DNA of 10,255 nt from an uncultured Lachnospiraceae bacterium (GTDB lineage Bacteria; Bacillota; Clostridia; Lachnospirales; Lachnospiraceae), in contig CADBOW010000066.1 in assembly GCA_902796375.1 (NCBI GenBank), forward strand, positions 1-10,255. The letters are read 5' to 3'. Shown here one piece after another: positions 6,782-10,255 of this stretch. Under the pieces are notes generated by a model. That model had not been told where the DNA came from and did not search any database. It saw nothing but the letters and a program-made list of their open reading frames with translations. Each line of letters opens with the position of its first letter. Positions within the stretch are counted from its first letter, which is position 1. The translations under genes and the position numbers were made by a program.

Positions 6782-6809
6782 TGAATAAATTTTTAACATA
6801 ATATGTCAA
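6782..6809 (-). promoter_or_regulatory. Candidate promoter of the leftward small-protein/ABC operon
   Basis: On the minus strand a perfect -35 hexamer TTGACA (6809-6804) is followed after 16 bases by TATTCA (6787-6782). It would start a transcript near 6775, about 55 nt ahead of the small gene. A competing choice is an extended -10 TGATATACT at 6841-6833. The -10 match of the first candidate is only moderate. Confidence 0.4.
6793..6809. promoter_or_regulatory. Operator-like 17-bp palindrome between divergent genes
   Basis: TTAACATAATATGTCAA is an inverted repeat around base 6801, with seven of eight arm pairs matching (TT-ACATA / TATGT-AA). It sits in the gap between the divergent small-protein/ABC operon and htrA and covers the putative -35 elements on both strands. 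A dimeric regulator is a plausible binder; none is identified. Confidence 0.4.
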
Positions 6810-6821
6810 AGTTTTTTAAAT
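6793..6821 (+). promoter_or_regulatory. Candidate promoter of the htrA - tgt genes
   Basis: On the plus strand TTAACA (6793-6798), one base off the -35 consensus, is followed after 17 bases by TTAAAT (6816-6821), four of six matches to -10. It would give an AT-rich leader of about 125 nt before htrA. Its -35 crosses the -35 of the leftward promoter candidate. The -10 is weak, so confidence is limited. Confidence 0.35.
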
Positions 6822-6938
6822 AATTCTCAATAAGTATATCACAAAATCAACATAATAAAAGATTAAAGTTGTTCCATACTTGATGATGGTCGGATCAAAT
6901 GGCTGACGGATCAGCTGGTTGTGAAGCACGGACCGAGG

Positions 6939-6945
6939 AAGGAGG
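6939..6945 (+). promoter_or_regulatory. Ribosome binding site that fixes the htrA start
   Basis: AAGGAGG lies 8 nt before the ATG at 6954. It decides in favour of 6954 over the in-frame GTG at 6921, which has no such site. The same stretch also contains an out-of-frame ATG at 6947. Confidence 0.9.
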
Positions 6946-6953
6946 CATGCAAT

Positions 6954-8678
6954 ATGAATGATGAATTTGGTACTTTTTCATATGGAGATGACGGAAGAAA
7001 GGGATTTGGCGAGCAGCCGAAGCCGGAGAAGAAGAAATGGCAGCCGGAACCATATCGTGAGAAGATCACATCAGCTGAAAACTATAACCCGATGGATTAT
7101 TCCAGACAGGACTCTTTAGTCCCCTCTGAGAGGTATACACAGCAGAACAGAACGGGAACGGAGCGTTTTGCTCCTGCCGGAGCAGTGGGAAGAACGGCAG
7201 GAACGACAGGAACGGAGCGGTTCGCACCGGCAGGAGCGGCAGGAACGGAGCGGTTCGCACCGGCCGGAACGGCAGGAACGGAGCGGTACACACCGGCGGG
7301 AACGACAGGAACGGAGCGGTTCGCACCGGGCAGAGCGGCAGGAACACAGCAGTACACATCTTCCGCACCGACATTTACATCCGCAGGGCCGGAGCCGGAT
7401 CGGTATCCCCAGGTCAGAACTCCGAAGCCGGAGAGCCCGGAGCCGCCGAAGCATGAGAAGAGGAAGAAGGATTCCTTCGGAAAGAAGCTGCTTCTTACGG
7501 CAGTGCTGGGACTGGTATTCGGACTGGTGGGCGGAGGCGCATTTCTTGCACTGAATGCAAGCAATATCTTCGGCAAGGCAGAGAAGGAAGACAGCGGAAT
7601 GACGAAGGTGACCGTGGCTTCTTCGGAAAAGACCACGGAAAGCTCCGGTTCGGATGTGACGGTGAAAGATCAGGAAACGGTAGGTGATAAGGAAGCATCC
7701 TCCACAACCATCAACTATGATGTGGCTGAGGTGGTCAAGAAGGCTCAGCCGTCCATCGTTTCCATTACAACGAAGACGAAACAGCAGTATCAGTATTTCT
7801 ATCAGCAGTTTGAGCAGGAAGCGGAAGGCGCCGGATCGGGAATCATCATCGGATGTGATTCGGATGAACCGAAGCTTTATATCGCTACGAATCATCACGT
7901 GATCGAGGGCGCCAACGAGATCAATGTCGGCTTCTGCGACGGTCAGGTGATCAAGGCAAAGGTGAAGGGCTCGGACAAGACAAATGATGTGGCTGTGGTT
8001 GAGGTTGATATGAATGATATCCCGGATTCCACAAAGGAAGCAATCTCCTATGCGGCCATCGGAAATTCAGATGAGCTTCAGGTGGGTGAGCCGGCCATCG
8101 CCATCGGAAATGCACTTGGTTACGGTCAGTCCGTAACGGTAGGATATATCAGCGCTCTGGATCGGTCCATCACCGGAAGTGAGGGAACCTTCATCCAGAC
8201 GGATGCTGCCATCAATCCCGGAAACAGCGGCGGCGCCCTGATCAATGCAAAGGGTGAGGTGATCGGGATCAATTCCGTAAAATATGTGGACAGCAAGGTA
8301 GAAGGTATGGGATTCTCCATTCCGATCAACCGTGCGATCTCCATCATCGAAACCATTGTGGACGGAAAGACCAGCGGCAAGGTATATATCGGTATCAGCG
8401 GAGCGAACATCAACTCCGAATACTCACAGATCTACGGATTTCCTCAGGGTGCATACGTAAAGCAGGTGAATTCCGGATCACCGGCAGAGGAAGCCGGGAT
8501 TCATGAAGGAGACATCCTGGTATCTGTGAACGATACGGATACGCTGACCATGGAGAATCTGATCAATGAGCTTCAGAAATATCCGGCAGGAACTGAGGTG
8601 AGCATCGGATTATACCGTGCGAACACCCAGGGACAGTATGAATATATCACTCTGAAGGTGATCACTGCAGAGGAGTAA
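6954..8678 (+). CDS. htrA: HtrA/DegP-like membrane-anchored serine protease with PDZ domain
   Basis: Predicted 574-aa protein. It has an N-terminal cytoplasmic tail with GTERFAPAG repeats (68-140), then a P/E/K-rich stretch. A single membrane helix lies at about 179-202, followed by an S/T/E-rich linker and a trypsin-like protease domain (about 245-455). One PDZ domain (about 477-570) has a GSPAEEAGIHEGDIL core. The triad is His315 in ATNHHVI, Asp345 in TNDVAVV and Ser425 in NPGNSGGAL. Membrane-bound HtrA proteases degrade or refold damaged exported proteins outside the membrane. The start is set by AAGGAGG 8 nt before the ATG. The only two cysteines, Cys301 and Cys328, are both in the protease domain. 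The 178-residue tail before the helix is unusually long for this family. tgt follows after 10 nt, and an ABC/NlpC operon is divergent. Confidence 0.95.
   Translation: MNDEFGTFSYGDDGRKGFGEQPKPEKKKWQPEPYREKITSAENYNPMDYSRQDSLVPSERYTQQNRTGTERFAPAGAVGRTAGTTGTERFAPAGAAGTERFAPAGTAGTERYTPAGTTGTERFAPGRAAGTQQYTSSAPTFTSAGPEPDRYPQVRTPKPESPEPPKHEKRKKDSFGKKLLLTAVLGLVFGLVGGGAFLALNASNIFGKAEKEDSGMTKVTVASSEKTTESSGSDVTVKDQETVGDKEASSTTINYDVAEVVKKAQPSIVSITTKTKQQYQYFYQQFEQEAEGAGSGIIIGCDSDEPKLYIATNHHVIEGANEINVGFCDGQVIKAKVKGSDKTNDVAVVEVDMNDIPDSTKEAISYAAIGNSDELQVGEPAIAIGNALGYGQSVTVGYISALDRSITGSEGTFIQTDAAINPGNSGGALINAKGEVIGINSVKYVDSKVEGMGFSIPINRAISIIETIVDGKTSGKVYIGISGANINSEYSQIYGFPQGAYVKQVNSGSPAEEAGIHEGDILVSVNDTDTLTMENLINELQKYPAGTEVSIGLYRANTQGQYEYITLKVITAEE
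7155..7373 (+). repeat. 33-bp tandem repeats encoding GTERFAPAG units in HtrA
   Basis: There are six 11-codon units: 7155-7187, then after a 7-codon spacer 7209-7241, 7242-7274, 7275-7307, 7308-7340 and a degenerate 7341-7373. The consensus is GTERFAPAG(A/T)(A/T), with variants GTERYTPAGTT, GTERFAPGRAA and GTQQYTSSAPT. The repeat is in frame and lies before the membrane helix. Unit-to-unit similarity at DNA level (GGAACGGAGCGGTTCGCACC) suggests recent expansion and possible length variation between strains. Confidence 0.9.
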
Positions 8679-8688
8679 ACAGAGATTC

Positions 8689-9831
8689 ATGTACAAATTA
8701 ATCGCAACCGATCATAGGGCCAGAAGCGGACGCTTCATTACGCCCCATGGCGAGATCGAAACGCCGGTTTTCATGAATGTGGGAACCGTGGCGGCCATCA
8801 AAGGAGCAGTGAGTGCCGAGGACCTGGAGGGAATCGGCACTCAGGTTCTGCTTTGCAATACGTATCATCTGCATGTCCGTCCGGGGGATTCCCTGGTAAA
8901 GGAGCTGGGCGGGCTGCAGGATTTCACCACCTGGCATGGTCCCATCCTTACGGATTCGGGAGGATTCCAGGTGTATTCGCTTGCAAAGCTTCGCGCCATT
9001 AAGGAGGAAGGCGTGTCCTTCCAGTCACATATCGACGGCAGCAGAATATTCATGGGACCGGAGGAGAGCATGACGATCCAGTCAAATCTGGGTTCCACCA
9101 TAGCCATGGCATTTGATGAATGTCCTCCGGCCAAGGCGGACAGATCCTATATCCAGCCTTCTGTGGAACGGACCTATCGCTGGCTGCTCCGGTGCAGGGA
9201 TAAGATCGAGGAACTGAACCGGATGCCGGGAACCGTGAATCCCCGGCAGTATCTCTTCGGGATCAACCAGGGCGGGATCATAGAGGATATCCGTATCGAT
9301 CATGCGAGAAGGATCGCCGAGCTGGATCTTCCCGGCTATGCCATCGGAGGACTGGCGGTGGGAGAAACCCATGAGGAAATGTACCGGATCCTGGATGTTA
9401 CGGTGCCGCACCTGCCACAGGACAAACCGGTCTATCTGATGGGTGTCGGAACGCCGGAGAATATCCTGGAAGCCGTGAAACGGGGAGTGGACTTCTTTGA
9501 CTGCGTCTACCCGAGCAGGAACGGAAGGCACGGTCAGGTATATACGCATTTCGGAAAGCTGAATCTGAAGAATAAGTGCTATGAGAAGGATCTGAGGCCC
9601 ATCGAGGAGGGCTGCGGATGCCCCGCATGCCGCAGATACAGCCGCGCATACATACGTCATCTGCTGAAGGCGGGAGAAATGCTGGGTCTGCGGCTTGCGG
9701 TACTGCATAACCTGTATTTCTACAATCATCTCATGGAGGATATCCGGACTGCGATCCGGGAACAGAGATATCAGTCCTTCATGGAAGATACGCTGTATCT
9801 TATGAAACAGGGACGATCGGAAACGAATTAA
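8689..9831 (+). CDS. tgt: tRNA-guanine transglycosylase (queuine tRNA-ribosyltransferase)
   Basis: Predicted 380-aa cytoplasmic TIM-barrel enzyme. It swaps guanine-34 of GUN-anticodon tRNAs (Asp, Asn, His, Tyr) for preQ1 in the queuosine pathway. It has Asp89 in LTDSGGFQVYSL, FGINQGG at 190-196 for base binding, and the catalytic nucleophile Asp271 in FFDCVYPSRNGRHG. The zinc site is Cys309, Cys311, Cys314 and His340 (GCGCPAC ... LAVLHN). The length is normal for the family. The ATG at 8689 has AGGAG in the end of htrA, 13 nt upstream, so coupling with htrA translation is likely. The variants YPSR and INQGG are of the clostridial type as I recall it. The gene looks intact. yajC follows after 75 nt, a common neighbour pair in bacteria. 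Confidence 0.98.
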   Translation: MYKLIATDHRARSGRFITPHGEIETPVFMNVGTVAAIKGAVSAEDLEGIGTQVLLCNTYHLHVRPGDSLVKELGGLQDFTTWHGPILTDSGGFQVYSLAKLRAIKEEGVSFQSHIDGSRIFMGPEESMTIQSNLGSTIAMAFDECPPAKADRSYIQPSVERTYRWLLRCRDKIEELNRMPGTVNPRQYLFGINQGGIIEDIRIDHARRIAELDLPGYAIGGLAVGETHEEMYRILDVTVPHLPQDKPVYLMGVGTPENILEAVKRGVDFFDCVYPSRNGRHGQVYTHFGKLNLKNKCYEKDLRPIEEGCGCPACRRYSRAYIRHLLKAGEMLGLRLAVLHNLYFYNHLMEDIRTAIREQRYQSFMEDTLYLMKQGRSETN

Positions 9832-9840
9832 ATTTTAAGG

Positions 9841-9869
9841 TTGCACTTTTCAATAAAATAAAGTAATAT
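9841..9869 (+). promoter_or_regulatory. Candidate promoter of yajC
   Basis: TTGCAC (9841-9846), a 17-bp spacer and TAATAT (9864-9869), in the AT-rich 75-nt gap after tgt. The spacing is ideal; the hexamers match the consensus at three and four of six positions. It would start transcription about 30 nt before the yajC ATG. Read-through from tgt is also likely because no terminator is visible in the gap. Confidence 0.4.
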
Positions 9870-9887
9870 ATAGAAACGTATTTTATT
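9852..9887. repeat. All-A/T inverted repeat flanking the yajC -10 region
   Basis: AATAAAATA (9852-9860) and TATTTTATT (9879-9887) are exact inverted copies around an 18-nt loop that contains the putative -10. With only A and T it would form a weak hairpin, and in such AT-rich DNA it may be chance. Confidence 0.35.
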
Positions 9888-9893
9888 AAGGAT

Positions 9894-9899
9894 AAGGAG
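9894..9899 (+). promoter_or_regulatory. Ribosome binding site of yajC
   Basis: AAGGAG with a 7-nt spacer before the ATG at 9907. It fixes the start, as no closer in-frame start exists. Confidence 0.85.
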
Positions 9900-9906
9900 A
9901 CTAGAA

Positions 9907-10255
9907 ATGAGTGTATTATTGAGTGGCAGTTCAGGCTCTACAGGCGGCAGTATGTTGATGATCGTTTTATACCTTGTATTCTTCGTAGGACTTATGTATT
10001 TCCTTATGATCCGTCCGCAGAAGAAGCAGCAGAAGAAGCAGGATGAACTGCAGAATTCTCTGGAACCGGGTGATAATATCATGACTACCAGCGGATTCTT
10101 CGGCACTATTCTTGACATTGTAGATGATACTACTGTGATCGTTGAATTCGGAAATAACAAGAACTGTCGTATCCCCATGCATAAGCGTGCCATCGCCGAG
10201 GTTGAGAAGGCAGGAGCCGGCGAGGTGCGTGAGGAGGAGACAAAGGCTATCGCTA
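9907..10255 (+). CDS. yajC: YajC, Sec translocon accessory protein (3' end outside the window)
   Basis: 116 codons are visible before the window ends. The product has a short S/G-rich N-terminus, a single membrane helix at about 16-35 (MLMIVLYLVFFVGLMYFLMI), then the family hallmark RPQKKQQKKQDEL. A small cytoplasmic beta domain follows: SLEPGDNIMTTSGFFGTILD, VIVEFGNNKNCRIPMHKRAI. YajC associates with SecDF and YidC at the Sec protein-export channel. The acidic tail after residue 97 is probably near the C-terminus (family members are usually about 100-130 aa). The start has AAGGAG at good spacing. It lies downstream of tgt in the common tgt-yajC order; secDF may follow outside the window. Confidence 0.95.
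   Translation, partial: MSVLLSGSSGSTGGSMLMIVLYLVFFVGLMYFLMIRPQKKQQKKQDELQNSLEPGDNIMTTSGFFGTILDIVDDTTVIVEFGNNKNCRIPMHKRAIAEVEKAGAGEVREEETKAIA

Noticed and set aside
6722..6799. Upstream ATG (6799) for the small protein
   Set aside because: It lies inside the palindrome/promoter region and would place the AAGGAG site inside the gene; the start at 6721 fits better.
6883..6906. Seven-codon upstream frame in the htrA leader (ATG 6883 to TGA 6906)
   Set aside because: It has no ribosome site and its length is easily reached by chance.
6901..6917. Small hairpin GCTGA-CGGA-TCAGC in the htrA leader
   Set aside because: It has only five Watson-Crick pairs, no T-run and no riboswitch-like context; too weak to call.
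7155..7373. Possible CRISPR array
   Set aside because: The units are contiguous, in frame with a coding sequence and have no unique spacers, so they are a protein-coding tandem repeat.
7116..7898. Minus-strand open frame of 260 codons opposite htrA
   Set aside because: It is Arg/Ser/Cys-rich low-complexity sequence produced by the GTERFAPAG repeat DNA; the real protease domain is on the other strand.
9828..10193. Minus-strand frame of 121 codons opposite yajC
   Set aside because: yajC on the plus strand has the family motif, membrane helix and a good ribosome site; the antisense frame has none.

Overview
The window looks like chromosomal core sequence from a Gram-positive anaerobe of the Clostridia, most likely Lachnospiraceae. 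The reasons are strong AGGAGG-type ribosome sites, mid-range GC coding sequence with AT-rich promoter gaps, the htrA - tgt - yajC order, a Tgt with the clostridial FDCVYPSRNGRHG block, and membrane-anchored cell-wall enzymes with T/S/E-rich wall-spanning linkers. This assignment rests on recognised motifs and gene order only. No phage, insertion sequence, CRISPR array, tRNA or rRNA was seen.

Layout. Bases 1-198 are the tail of a sensor histidine kinase, then comes a YgjP-type zinc metallopeptidase (307-867). A perfect 17-bp bidirectional terminator hairpin (866-907) separates these rightward genes from a long leftward block (6721 down to 919). In order of transcription the block holds a small conserved-looking acidic protein (92 aa), an ABC ATPase, two ABC-2 type permeases, and two tandem paralogous membrane-anchored NlpC/P60-like proteins with glucan/choline-binding-like repeats. 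Gaps between its genes are 4 to 15 nt, except for 115 nt between the second permease and the first NlpC/P60 gene.

An AT-rich divergent regulatory region (about 6722-6953) with a near-perfect 17-bp palindrome separates this block from the rightward genes. These are a membrane-anchored HtrA/DegP-like serine protease (6954-8678), tgt (8689-9831) and yajC (from 9907, cut by the window end).

How the parts may work together. The ABC exporter, the two surface NlpC/P60-like proteins and the divergent HtrA protease would all act at the cell envelope, and they share one promoter region. A linked envelope-maintenance or stress module is a reasonable inference but is not proven. tgt and yajC form the familiar tRNA-queuosine / Sec-translocon neighbourhood. 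The most unusual features are: the N-terminal cytoplasmic low-complexity repeats on both HtrA and one NlpC/P60-like protein; the paralogue pair differing by two binding repeats and an acidic insertion; two permeases that both stop before the usual last membrane helix; and a 40-codon -1-frame extension of the second permease that ends in an ATGA overlap with the next gene.
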